Shown piece after piece: positions 45,572 through 53,808 of a stretch of DNA of 64,000 nucleotides (the first letter of the stretch is position 1; each line of letters begins with the position of its first letter). The DNA lies in the NCBI GenBank assembly GCA_965222975.1, contig CBDCVJ010000050.1, forward strand, positions 434,001 to 498,000, written 5' to 3'. The position numbers and the translations under genes were made by a program. Under the pieces are notes generated by a model. It saw only the letters and a program-made list of their open reading frames with translations, was not told the DNA's origin and did no database searches. This DNA is from UBA6168 sp965222975. GTDB taxonomy: Bacteria > Bacteroidota > Bacteroidia > Chitinophagales > Saprospiraceae.

Positions 45572-47926
45572 ATGCACAAAATATTATTTACATTTTTGTT
45601 CCTATTGGGTTTCACACCAATAATAATCTCACAAGACACTGTTGTTAAAGGCACTATTACAGATGAAAACGGGACTCCACTCATTGCAGCTTCTGTAGCT
45701 ATCGGTACCTTGGGAACAACTACTGATTTGGATGGAAATTTTGAATTAAGTCTCAAACCAGGTGATTACTCCATGTCAGTAAGTTATGTAGGCTATGACT
45801 CCAAATCAGAAAATATTTCCGTTAAACCTAATTCAGAAAACATCATAAACTTTTCTCTCTCTGAAAGCATAAACCTCCTCAATACAGCAACTGTAACAAG
45901 CGGCAAACACGAGATGGCGCTCGGTGAAGTCACGGTTTCTATTGACGTTATCAAGCCCCGTTTACTCGAAAGTACTAACCAAACCAGTCTTGATGGTTTA
46001 CTCGACAAAGTGCCAGGCATCAACATGATAGGCGACCAAGCCAATATCAGGGGTGGATCTGGTTTCTCCTATGGAGCTGGTAGCCGGGTTTTGCTATTGA
46101 TTGATGATATGCCTATATATCAGGCAGATGCGGGTTTTCCTCAATGGGAGGACGTGCCAATTGAAAATATCGAGCAAATTGAAGTGGTTAAAGGAGCTGC
46201 CTCTGCTTTATACGGATCTTCTGCCCTAAACGGTATCATTAATGTACGAACGGCTTACGCCAAATCAAAACCTGAAACCCGCATCGCTATGTTTTACAAT
46301 GCCACTGGTTCTCCAAAAAGAAAAGAATTAAAGTGGTGGGACAGCGACTCACGCCCATTCACAACAGGAGGTACAATAGTGCATCGTCAAAAATTCGGCA
46401 AATTTGATCTTGTATTGGGTGGACGGTATCATCACAGCAACAGTGTTCAGGATAGCTCCATGTCCCGCAGAGGAAGATTGACGATAAACACTCGTTACCG
46501 GATTTCCGACCGTTTGTCAGTTGGCATCAACAGTAACTTCAATAGGTCAAAAGGCAGCTCATTTTTCTTCTGGCAAGACACAGATAACCTATATCGGCCG
46601 GGGGCAAGCGTTTCCAATTCCAAAAACTTACGATATAATATTGACCCTTTTGTCACTTATTTTGACAAGGCCAATAACCGTCATAAATTGCTTGGCCGGT
46701 TTTTCAATGTTGATAACGAAACTGGAACAGCCGAAGCCGACCAATCAAATATATCAGAAGTTTATTATGGAGAATACCAGTTCCAGCGGAAAATGGAAAA
46801 GATAGGACTGGTGCTGACTTCTGGAATTGTATATAATGGTACAAGGGTACGTGCTCCACTTTACGGCGACACCACATTTGTTTCAAATAACCTTGCTGGC
46901 TATTTACAATTAGAGAAGAAGATGTTCGACCGGCTGAATCTTTCTGCAGGTTTTAGATATGAAGATAACACGCTTAAAACTCCTGACTCATTATACTATG
47001 AATCAGATTTGATCACAGTAGAAGGAGCTGTGCCTAATGGGAAAATCAAAGAATCCAAGCCTGTTCTTCGCTTGGGTGCAAGTTATGAGATCAACCCTGT
47101 TACATTCTTGAGGGCATCCTGGGGCCAAGGTTACCGATTCCCGACCATAGCTGAAAAATTTATTTTCACTCAATTTGGTGGCCTACCGATAGTACCCAAT
47201 TTTGATCTTCAATCAGAAACCGGTTGGACGGCTGAAATTGGGCTTCGCCAAGGTTTTAAGATCAGTAACTTTAATGCTTTTCTTGATTTGTCCACTTTTT
47301 TGTCTGAGTATTCTGACATGATGGAATTTACTTTCATCCTCAACCCTATTTCGTTTCAATCCCAGAACATAGGCGATACACGGATCAAAGGCTATGAGAT
47401 AAGCCTTAATGGAAAGGGCAGTCTATTTGGGCTAGAGACAAACATAATGGCTGGCTATACTCGCATTGATCCAAAGTTTAAAGAATTTGGCCTTGACCTG
47501 CCAGAAGGATCACGTGGGCTCATCAACGCACGCAACTCTTCCATCTGTAGTACAAGTAATCCAGAAGATTGTAAAAATGTGCTGAAATACAGATACCGTC
47601 ACACTGCAAAATTTGACCTGGAATCAAGATATAAAAAATTCTCATTCGGAGTGGCTGCCCTTTACACGAGTTACATGGAAAATATAGATGTCGTTTTCGA
47701 ATTGTTTTTGCAGAATATGGAAAGACAAAATATCGGACTGAAGGAATTTAGGCAAGAACACAATAATGGCGATTTAATTATTGGGCTTCGAAGTGCATAC
47801 AATTTCACCGAAAAAATAAAAGCATCCTTTTTGGTCAACAACCTCACCAACCGGGAATACGCCAGCAGACCGGGAAAATTGGACTCACCAAGAAATTTTA
47901 CCATGAGGATGGATTATAGTTTTTAA
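45572..47926 (+). CDS. TonB-dependent outer membrane receptor
   Basis: Outer membrane transporter of 784 residues with a signal peptide (MHKILFTFLFLLGFTPIIIS). An N-terminal carboxypeptidase-regulatory-like domain (VKGTITDENGTPLIAASVAI) extends to about residue 90. The plug follows (about 115-225), with LLDKVPGINMIGDQANIRGG and IEQIEVVKGAASALYGSSAL. A 22-strand beta barrel ends in the aromatic residue expected for BAM insertion (MRMDYSF). No SusD gene is adjacent, so this is a CirA/FecA-like receptor rather than a SusC pair. The substrate, whether a metal complex, a cofactor or another compound, cannot be read from the sequence. A bidirectional terminator follows. Confidence 0.93.
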   Translation: MHKILFTFLFLLGFTPIIISQDTVVKGTITDENGTPLIAASVAIGTLGTTTDLDGNFELSLKPGDYSMSVSYVGYDSKSENISVKPNSENIINFSLSESINLLNTATVTSGKHEMALGEVTVSIDVIKPRLLESTNQTSLDGLLDKVPGINMIGDQANIRGGSGFSYGAGSRVLLLIDDMPIYQADAGFPQWEDVPIENIEQIEVVKGAASALYGSSALNGIINVRTAYAKSKPETRIAMFYNATGSPKRKELKWWDSDSRPFTTGGTIVHRQKFGKFDLVLGGRYHHSNSVQDSSMSRRGRLTINTRYRISDRLSVGINSNFNRSKGSSFFFWQDTDNLYRPGASVSNSKNLRYNIDPFVTYFDKANNRHKLLGRFFNVDNETGTAEADQSNISEVYYGEYQFQRKMEKIGLVLTSGIVYNGTRVRAPLYGDTTFVSNNLAGYLQLEKKMFDRLNLSAGFRYEDNTLKTPDSLYYESDLITVEGAVPNGKIKESKPVLRLGASYEINPVTFLRASWGQGYRFPTIAEKFIFTQFGGLPIVPNFDLQSETGWTAEIGLRQGFKISNFNAFLDLSTFLSEYSDMMEFTFILNPISFQSQNIGDTRIKGYEISLNGKGSLFGLETNIMAGYTRIDPKFKEFGLDLPEGSRGLINARNSSICSTSNPEDCKNVLKYRYRHTAKFDLESRYKKFSFGVAALYTSYMENIDVVFELFLQNMERQNIGLKEFRQEHNNGDLIIGLRSAYNFTEKIKASFLVNNLTNREYASRPGKLDSPRNFTMRMDYSF

Positions 47927-47946
47927 TAAAAATGAAAATCAATTTC

Positions 47947-47986
47947 AAAAAACGTCTGACTTTAATTTGAGGGTCAGGCGTTTTTT
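47947..47986. terminator. Bidirectional terminator
   Basis: AAAAAACGTCTGAC and GTCAGGCGTTTTTT pair with one mismatch around a 12-nt loop, between the convergent TonB receptor and oxidoreductase genes. Confidence 0.85.
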
Positions 47987-48002
47987 GGTTTTTATTTTAT
48001 TT

Positions 48003-48998
48003 TCATTTATATGCCATTTCTACAAATTCCAAGTCTCTTTTTGCCATTTCAAAATTAAATGCTGGCTCTACCCCATTTTTTATTGCATTAAAAAAATCTT
48101 TGAACATTCCTTTCGACCCGCCTATATCGGCAAAACCCGGAAAAATAAATCGCCATTTTTTTCCCCGAATAAAAATAAATATACCGTTTGATTCAAAAGT
48201 TATTGACCCATCAGTTCCATAAATGCGAGAAAGCCGCAAACCATTTATTAGTGCATTTATCTCCCAAGAATACAATAATGTCCCGATCATACCTTCCTCG
48301 TATTCTACCACTACCTGCATGCTCCTTTCCAATTGATTAACAGGTTTTTGCGGTTGAAAACCAGTTATTTTTTTTATTCTAAATCCGAGATTGGAAATAA
48401 AATTAATCCAATGGATACCCCCTTCAAACAAGGCGCCGCCACCCGTTACCGCTTGTTCATTCCGCCAATCATCTTGTATCTGTTTTTTAGTGGCATTAAA
48501 ATACATGAATTTAATCCCGCCAATAATATCAGTCGCCAATATTTTTCTTAATTTTTTTAATACAGGTTTATAAAAATAATTTTCCGCAACCATTACTTGC
48601 ACGCCTGTTTTTTTTCTTTCAACATCAATTAAATCAAAATCGGTTGATTTAAAAAAAGGTGGTTTTTCCACGATGACATGTTTTCCTGCTTTCACTGCTT
48701 TTAATGTTAATTCTAAATGACTATCAGGCGGGGTAGCAATTAATACCGTGTTTATTTTTTCAGACAAAATAGCATCGTCATAAGAACTGAAAAAACCTGC
48801 CCCTCTCCATTTTTCGCAATATTCTTTTGCTTTTTTTTCAGAGCGGCTGGCATAAAATAATTCTATATTTTTAAATCCTTTTAACGTTTTTGTATGCTTA
48901 ATGGTCACGTTGCCACAGCCAATAAAGGCAAGGCGGATAGGTTCGCTTTCGTTTAATTTTTTTATTTGCATTTTTGAAAAAAGTTTTTCAAAAAACAT
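48003..48998 (-). CDS. Gfo/Idh/MocA family oxidoreductase
   Basis: NAD(P)-dependent dehydrogenase of 331 residues. The Rossmann motif is IRLAFIGCGNVTIKHTKTL, and the EKPP segment (GKHVIVEKPPFFKS) carries the conserved lysine of the family. The C-terminal domain has GGGALFEGGIHWINF, corresponding to the GG(x)LxDxGxHxxD motif with Glu in place of Asp. I chose the ATG at 48998, which leaves 4 bp to the upstream GMC gene; the longest frame would overlap it. The substrate is probably a sugar or cyclitol derivative, by family only. It is likely cotranscribed with the GMC oxidoreductase. Confidence 0.88.
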   Translation of the reverse strand: MFFEKLFSKMQIKKLNESEPIRLAFIGCGNVTIKHTKTLKGFKNIELFYASRSEKKAKEYCEKWRGAGFFSSYDDAILSEKINTVLIATPPDSHLELTLKAVKAGKHVIVEKPPFFKSTDFDLIDVERKKTGVQVMVAENYFYKPVLKKLRKILATDIIGGIKFMYFNATKKQIQDDWRNEQAVTGGGALFEGGIHWINFISNLGFRIKKITGFQPQKPVNQLERSMQVVVEYEEGMIGTLLYSWEINALINGLRLSRIYGTDGSITFESNGIFIFIRGKKWRFIFPGFADIGGSKGMFKDFFNAIKNGVEPAFNFEMAKRDLEFVEMAYK

Positions 48999-49002
48999 GA
49001 TT

Positions 49003-50523
49003 TTATTTGGCCAGTATTTCTCCAACTCTTAACGCGTTAGCCGCAATCGTCAAACTTGGATTCACAGCGGCGGACGTAGGCATAAAGCTCCCATCCAAAA
49101 CAAATAAATTATCCAATCCTCTAAATTGACAATTCTCATCTAAAGCAGAAGAGGCAGGGTCGTTCCCCATTCTTACCGTTCCAACTGCGTGGGAAAAAGT
49201 ACGGATGTGGTGGACATAATGGGTTAAGGCTCCAGCTTTGGAAAGTATTTTTTTTGCAGGTTTTATCAGTTCTTTTAAAGCCGCTAAATCTCGTTTGGAA
49301 TATTCATGGCTGATAATGGGTTGTGGCAAGCCGTATTTGTCTTTCTGATTATTATCAATGGTCAAATAATTGGAGAACTGAGGCTGGTCTTCTGCAATGG
49401 CCAACAGCCCAGTTAGCAATCGTACGCCTTGGCTCAACAGCTTTCCCAATGGCCCTGGCACTTCATTTTGCACCAGCCCAATCGGCGGCGTGGGTACTTG
49501 TTGCAGGCTGCCGAGCTTGCCATTCACTTTGGCCGATGAATGGCCATTGTAATAATCCAGTACTGCCAATTGCTTGTGAAAACGGCCTTCTTTATCTGCC
49601 ACACCCGGAAAGATGCCAAAAATGATACAGTTCACATGGCGCATTAAGTAACGCCCAATCGTTTGCCCGCCAGGATTTAGCTCGCTCAAGCCAGAGGCCA
49701 GTAACAGATGCGGCGAACCCAATGCACCCGCTGCGAGAATGACGTTTTTTGACTTGAGGACCAACTCTTCACCTGTCAATTTATCAGTGGCGATAACCTC
49801 AGTTATTCTTCTGTTTTCTTCTTTCAATTGTTTTACGACAATTCCGTGCTTCAATTGCATTCCTTTTTCCAAGAGCCCTGGGATAACCATAGTAGCGAGA
49901 TCATTTTTTGCACCTATGGCACAGGCAAATGTATCGCAGGTCGTACAGCTCACACAGGTATTCCTTGACCTATCCTCATAATTGATCGCCAGCGGTAACT
50001 GGAAAGGATTCAAGCCAAGTGCCTTTGCACCATTCTTTATTTTTTTGGAAATATCGGCCAATGGCGGAGGCCCTTGTGGAAATCCAGTACTGCGATAAGG
50101 CTCAGTCGGGTCTACTCCACTTTCTCCTGAAATGTTCAACAAGCTCTCAGCCTGCGTATAGTAAGGTTCAAGGTCATCATATTTAATCGGCCAGCCCATT
50201 GCCCTTTTGCCTTCGATAAGTTCGTTTTTTTCAAAATCTCCCTCCCTGAATCGGAAAGAAACACCACCATAAAACAGTGATGGCCCACCTACACAGGAGT
50301 ACAACCCCATTATTTTTTTATGGCCGCCTTTTATGACTTTGAGCGGTGTGGATTTGTCATAATTGGGCGTCAATTCAAGCGAGCCTTTCATGGTCCAGTT
50401 TTCGGAACTGCGTTCAACCCATCCGCCCCGCTCAAGCATTAGGACTTTTTTATTTGCATTGACCAATTGGTGGGCGACCATGCTGCCCCCAAAACCGCTT
50501 CCTATGATGATGAAATCGTACAT
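49003..50523 (-). CDS. GMC family FAD-dependent oxidoreductase
   Basis: Flavoenzyme of 506 residues. The ADP-binding motif at the chosen start, MYDFIIIGSGFGGSMVAHQL, is diagnostic; the longest ORF adds 59 unrelated residues upstream. ILAAGALGSPHLLLASGL is a GMC signature. A cysteine cluster (NTCVSCTTCDTFACAIGAKN) resembles bacterial GMC enzymes and gluconate dehydrogenase-type oxidases. The C-terminal SAAVNPSLTIAANALR is the conserved FAD-binding end, preceded by the active-site region HYVHHIRTFSHAVGTVRMG. It probably oxidises an alcohol or sterol-like compound. The actual substrate is unknown. It is the first gene of a two-gene unit with the Gfo/Idh oxidoreductase. Confidence 0.9.
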   Translation of the reverse strand: MYDFIIIGSGFGGSMVAHQLVNANKKVLMLERGGWVERSSENWTMKGSLELTPNYDKSTPLKVIKGGHKKIMGLYSCVGGPSLFYGGVSFRFREGDFEKNELIEGKRAMGWPIKYDDLEPYYTQAESLLNISGESGVDPTEPYRSTGFPQGPPPLADISKKIKNGAKALGLNPFQLPLAINYEDRSRNTCVSCTTCDTFACAIGAKNDLATMVIPGLLEKGMQLKHGIVVKQLKEENRRITEVIATDKLTGEELVLKSKNVILAAGALGSPHLLLASGLSELNPGGQTIGRYLMRHVNCIIFGIFPGVADKEGRFHKQLAVLDYYNGHSSAKVNGKLGSLQQVPTPPIGLVQNEVPGPLGKLLSQGVRLLTGLLAIAEDQPQFSNYLTIDNNQKDKYGLPQPIISHEYSKRDLAALKELIKPAKKILSKAGALTHYVHHIRTFSHAVGTVRMGNDPASSALDENCQFRGLDNLFVLDGSFMPTSAAVNPSLTIAANALRVGEILAK

Positions 50524-50590
50524 TGATATTGGGTAGTGAGGTATTTGGGTATTTGTATAAATATGGGGTACTATACAACGCTTTAGGGCG

Positions 50591-50620
50591 TAAAAGTAGC
50601 TTTTCGCAATATTTGTCAAA
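50591..50620 (-). promoter_or_regulatory. Putative promoter of the GMC oxidoreductase gene
   Basis: On the minus strand TTTG (50620-50617) is followed after 18 nt by TACTTTTA (50598-50591), one mismatch from TAnnTTTG. The inferred transcript start is about 60 nt before the ATG at 50523. Confidence 0.4.
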
Positions 50621-50703
50621 ATCAATTTGGAACAATGAAAATGTAAGTTCGTATTTACTTTCTCATTTCCAATCCTCAAATTTGCATCTAAAAATTTCAA
50701 TAT

Positions 50704-51246
50704 ATGAGTGAAACGAACAATAACACCCTTGGTATTGGCTCAAGGGTAAAGCACCCAGCTTACGGCGACGGCGTCATTATTCGCCTGCACAAGGCCGCTT
50801 ATGAATGCAGCTTCATGACCTACGGCATCAAAATGGTCGGAAAGGACTACGACAAATGGCAGGTCATCGAAGCCATCCCTGCCGAGCAAAGCGTCTCTTT
50901 TACCGACATGGAAAAATCCTTGATGAAGGTTTTGCGCGCCTGGTCCGATATTTCCGAAGTCGTGCCGCTTGGTGACCGTTGGGATGGTGGTACCATGATC
51001 CTCAAACCTGCAGACGATACCTTGCAATCAAAGGAAATTCCAATTGATACCTTCTTCCACAAAATTGTGATGGTTCGTGACCGCCTCCGGGTGATGGAGC
51101 AGCGCATCAACGCCAGCAAAGGTTTGACAGATGAGGAGAAGGTGAACCTCCAACAATACATCACCCGCATTTACGGCAGTTTGACAACTTTTAATGTGCT
51201 GTTTAGATACAAGGAGCAGCAATTTCAAGGAGAGAAAACGAGATAA
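50704..51246 (+). CDS. Conserved protein with UvrD-tail-like N-terminal motif
   Basis: Cytoplasmic protein of 180 residues that I cannot assign to a characterised family. The N-terminus (GIGSRVKHPAYGDGVIIRL) resembles the tudor-like VxHxxFGxGxV motif found at the C-terminus of UvrD/PcrA helicases and in other nucleic-acid or RNA polymerase contacting proteins. The middle contains LGDRWDGGTMILKP. The C-terminal part (about 115-175) is helical. It is divergently transcribed from the GMC gene, 180 bp away. A role in nucleic-acid metabolism is only a guess from the short motif. Confidence 0.7.
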   Translation: MSETNNNTLGIGSRVKHPAYGDGVIIRLHKAAYECSFMTYGIKMVGKDYDKWQVIEAIPAEQSVSFTDMEKSLMKVLRAWSDISEVVPLGDRWDGGTMILKPADDTLQSKEIPIDTFFHKIVMVRDRLRVMEQRINASKGLTDEEKVNLQQYITRIYGSLTTFNVLFRYKEQQFQGEKTR

Positions 51247-51355
51247 GCCTATGAGATAACTAGAAAGTTTACATTCTCCAACTTTAATATTTTCGAGTTA
51301 ATTATTCAACAAAAAGGTTGACCTGTCATTTTTTTCGACAGTCCTAATACCTATA

Positions 51356-51388
51356 TTTGCATTCCAATATAATTTTATAATATATTTG
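51356..51388 (+). promoter_or_regulatory. Promoter of the lipoprotein gene
   Basis: TTTG (51356-51359) and TATATTTG (51381-51388) are separated by 21 nt, matching the Bacteroidota -33/-7 layout. The start site would be near 51394, giving a leader of about 90 nt. Confidence 0.5.
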
Positions 51389-51486
51389 CCAACAGTATTC
51401 CGATCGCCCATATATTATATCTTACTGAACATCCTTCCCTATCATATTGTCACTTAATTTTTTTACCAAATAATCAATTAACTTTT

Positions 51487-51909
51487 ATGAAAATCTCTAA
51501 AATTTTAATGGTAGCCTTTATGGGGCTGTTCATTCTCAGTTCTTGCAGCAAGGACGACGAAAGTGCTATTGACCACATTACTGGTGGCACATGGAAAATC
51601 ACAGAATCACGCTCAGATATTGATGGAGATGGTGATTTGGACGATGACCTTGAGAGTTGCGATCGTGACGACGAGTACGACTTCGAAAAAGACGGTACCC
51701 TGAATTTTGACGAAGGCGCAACTAAATGCGATCCCAACGACCCTCAAACCGAAGCGGGTACTTGGGCACTTTCAGCTGATGAAAAAACCTTTACGGTGAC
51801 ATCTGGAGGATTTGGCTTTGCTTTCGAAGTTATTTCCATAACAAGTAGTCGAATGGAACTTCGTTCCGATATATTTGGCTATACGCAAGAGACCGTATTT
51901 ACAAGGTAA
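51487..51909 (+). CDS. Lipocalin-like lipoprotein
   Basis: Small lipoprotein of 140 residues. The signal peptide ends in LFILSSCSKDDE, with the lipobox cysteine at about residue 19 followed by acidic residues, typical of Bacteroidota lipoproteins and possible surface export. The mature part has GGTWKITESRSDIDGDGDLDDD, a WxIxE lipocalin-like opening with an Asp-rich, calcium-binding-like loop. DEYDFEKDGTLNFDEG and GTWALSADEKTFTV are beta strands typical of the lipocalin_4-type family. The ligand is unknown. A likely promoter lies about 100 bp upstream. Confidence 0.82.
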   Translation: MKISKILMVAFMGLFILSSCSKDDESAIDHITGGTWKITESRSDIDGDGDLDDDLESCDRDDEYDFEKDGTLNFDEGATKCDPNDPQTEAGTWALSADEKTFTVTSGGFGFAFEVISITSSRMELRSDIFGYTQETVFTR

Positions 51910-51974
51910 TTTATCTTGGCTTGAAATTAAGAATGCCGATTGCTTTTGCCGTCGGCATTTTTTTTTTTGCACAA

Positions 51975-52137
51975 TAGACTTGTTGCTAAATAAGAAATGC
52001 TTATATGAGAATTAGATTTTTGTGATAGTTTTCCTTAAAAAATCAGTGCATAGCCGTAGCTACGGGCTTATTTTTTCAGGGAAAATAGCGCAAAAAGATT
52101 TTCTCAGATGAGTGTTTGTTATTTGGCAACAAGTCTA
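51975..52137. mobile_element. MITE-like imperfect inverted repeat, ~163 bp
   Basis: The ends are TAGACTTGTTGC and its complement. Similarity between the two ends continues inward for about 60 nt at roughly 80 percent. The centre holds a hairpin around GCCGTAGCTACGGGC. There is no ORF of useful length. It looks like a deleted or non-autonomous transposable element. No clear target-site duplication is seen at the ends. Confidence 0.6.
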
Positions 52138-52166
52138 ATAAAAAGCAAAAAAACAAGCATCTGTTC

Positions 52167-52220
52167 AGGAGGCTAAAATGTGGTGCCGAACTGGAGTTCG
52201 GCACCACATTTTAGCCTCCT
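52167..52220. repeat. Perfect 26-bp palindrome
   Basis: The arms at 52167-52192 and 52195-52220 are exact inverse copies with a two-base centre (GG). The arms begin AGGAGGCTAAAATGTGGTG. A CCTTTT follows on the plus strand. It may act as a terminator hairpin or be a recently inserted palindromic repeat. The promoter element of the next gene lies 20 bp downstream. Confidence 0.85.
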
Positions 52221-52239
52221 CCTTTTAATAACATTTTAC

Positions 52240-52247
52240 TACTTTTG
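52240..52247 (+). promoter_or_regulatory. Putative -7 element of the thioredoxin-like gene
   Basis: TACTTTTG matches TAnnTTTG. The corresponding -33 position falls just behind the perfect palindrome and shows no TTTG. Confidence 0.35.
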
Positions 52248-52339
52248 GCCTTTCATAAATATTTTTAATTCATATAGAAGGTGGATGCAAATTGATGGTG
52301 TATTAACCACGTCCGTTCATCTAACAAGAAACTGGTCTA

Positions 52340-53776
52340 ATGGGCAAACTGCTTTTGCAAATATTGCGTGTAACACATCGGCTTCAAAGAGATGATGTTT
52401 TAAAATTTTGCCCGATCCATATTTATAAACTATTGCCTTTCAGCCGCTTACCATATTATTTTTTACTCCTTACCTTTTATTCATCTATTCAAGGATGTGT
52501 TGTGGTAGAAGGCAAGTACAATGCGCTACCACCAGGCATTTGGCGGGCCGAGCTGAAAATAGACCCCCGGTTCGTTTCGCCTAACCCAAAAGCCAAACCC
52601 TTACCAGAAAAGGTCAACATGACTTATGACGAAGTCGAACCTGGTATCATCCCATTTAATTTTGAAGTAATATATGATAACGATTCCTCTTTTCACATCG
52701 AAATCATTAACGGGGAGGAGCGAATCCAGGTGCTTTCTGAAAACATTTCTTTTGGAAGGGGCCGACATCGTGCTCAAGACACTATTCGAATCGAATTCCC
52801 GGTATTCGATTCTTATATATCAGGCGCCTTTGCCGGGAACGTTATTCAAGGTCAATGGGTCGTTAAGAACAGGGACAACTATGCTATTCCATTCGTGGCC
52901 AAACAAGGAAAACCTTACCGTTTCACGCCCCTGACAAAAGAACCCTTCACCGACCTGACTGGAAAATGGGCCACCACATTTGGCTTGAAAGAAAACGAAC
53001 CATACCCTGCCATCGGTGATTTCAAACAAAAGGGAAACCACCTCACAGGGACATTTATGACCGAGACCGGGGATTATAGATTTTTAGAAGGTACCGTTCA
53101 AGGCGATAAATTTTGGCTTTCCGTTTTTGATGGGGCACATGCCTTTTTGTTTGAGGGGAAAATCCTGGACGAGAACGAATTGACCGGCGCTTTTTATTCA
53201 GGCAAACATTATCTGACCACCTGGGAAGCGACCCGCAATGCCGATGCAACCCTGACCAGCCCCGACTCGCTTACCTATCTGCTGCCAGGTTACGACTCAT
53301 TCTATTTTTCTTTTGAAAACCCAGATGGGAAAACCATATCGCTCGACGACCCTGAATATCAAGGCAAAGCGAAGATCATTCAAATCTTAGGTACTTGGTG
53401 TCCCAACTGTAGGGATGAAACGGCTTTCCTGGTAGATTATTTAGACAAAAACAAAATGGAGGATTTGGCAGTCATTGCGCTTTTTTTTGAGAAACACAAG
53501 GATAAAGAAATGGCTACTAAGGCCATCCATATTTACAAGGAAAAATTTGGAATAAACTATGAGGCAGTCCTCGCTGGCCCTTCCGACAAAAAGGAAGCTG
53601 CAAAAGCATTGCCTATGCTAAACCATATCCTCTCCTACCCGACTATGATTTTTCTAGATAAAAACAATCAGGTAAAAAGAATACACACGGGGTTTTATGG
53701 CCCAGCCACCGAACAATATGAAGACTTCACAAAAGATTTCGACCAATTTGTAAAACAATTGATCCACAGTTCTTAA
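52340..53776 (+). CDS. Exported TlpA-like thioredoxin-fold protein
   Basis: The C-terminal ~130 residues form a TlpA/AhpC-like thioredoxin domain with the redox pair in ILGTWCPNCRDET (near residue 353) and the cis-Pro region LSYPTMIFLDKNN. The N-terminal ~300 residues contain two beta-rich segments of a kind found before TlpA domains in Bacteroidota. The annotated ATG at 52340 gives a long basic N-terminus. A TTG at 52433 would give a shorter signal (PFSRLPYYFLLLTFYSS) ending near IQGC, possibly a lipobox, so the start is uncertain. It probably reduces disulfides or takes part in cytochrome c maturation outside the cytoplasm. It is followed after 32 bp by the TIR/TPR/SDR gene, suggesting an operon. 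Confidence 0.85.
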   Translation: MGKLLLQILRVTHRLQRDDVLKFCPIHIYKLLPFSRLPYYFLLLTFYSSIQGCVVVEGKYNALPPGIWRAELKIDPRFVSPNPKAKPLPEKVNMTYDEVEPGIIPFNFEVIYDNDSSFHIEIINGEERIQVLSENISFGRGRHRAQDTIRIEFPVFDSYISGAFAGNVIQGQWVVKNRDNYAIPFVAKQGKPYRFTPLTKEPFTDLTGKWATTFGLKENEPYPAIGDFKQKGNHLTGTFMTETGDYRFLEGTVQGDKFWLSVFDGAHAFLFEGKILDENELTGAFYSGKHYLTTWEATRNADATLTSPDSLTYLLPGYDSFYFSFENPDGKTISLDDPEYQGKAKIIQILGTWCPNCRDETAFLVDYLDKNKMEDLAVIALFFEKHKDKEMATKAIHIYKEKFGINYEAVLAGPSDKKEAAKALPMLNHILSYPTMIFLDKNNQVKRIHTGFYGPATEQYEDFTKDFDQFVKQLIHSS

Positions 53777-53808
53777 AAAATTTAAGACCAATTACAAACC
53801 ATTTCCAC

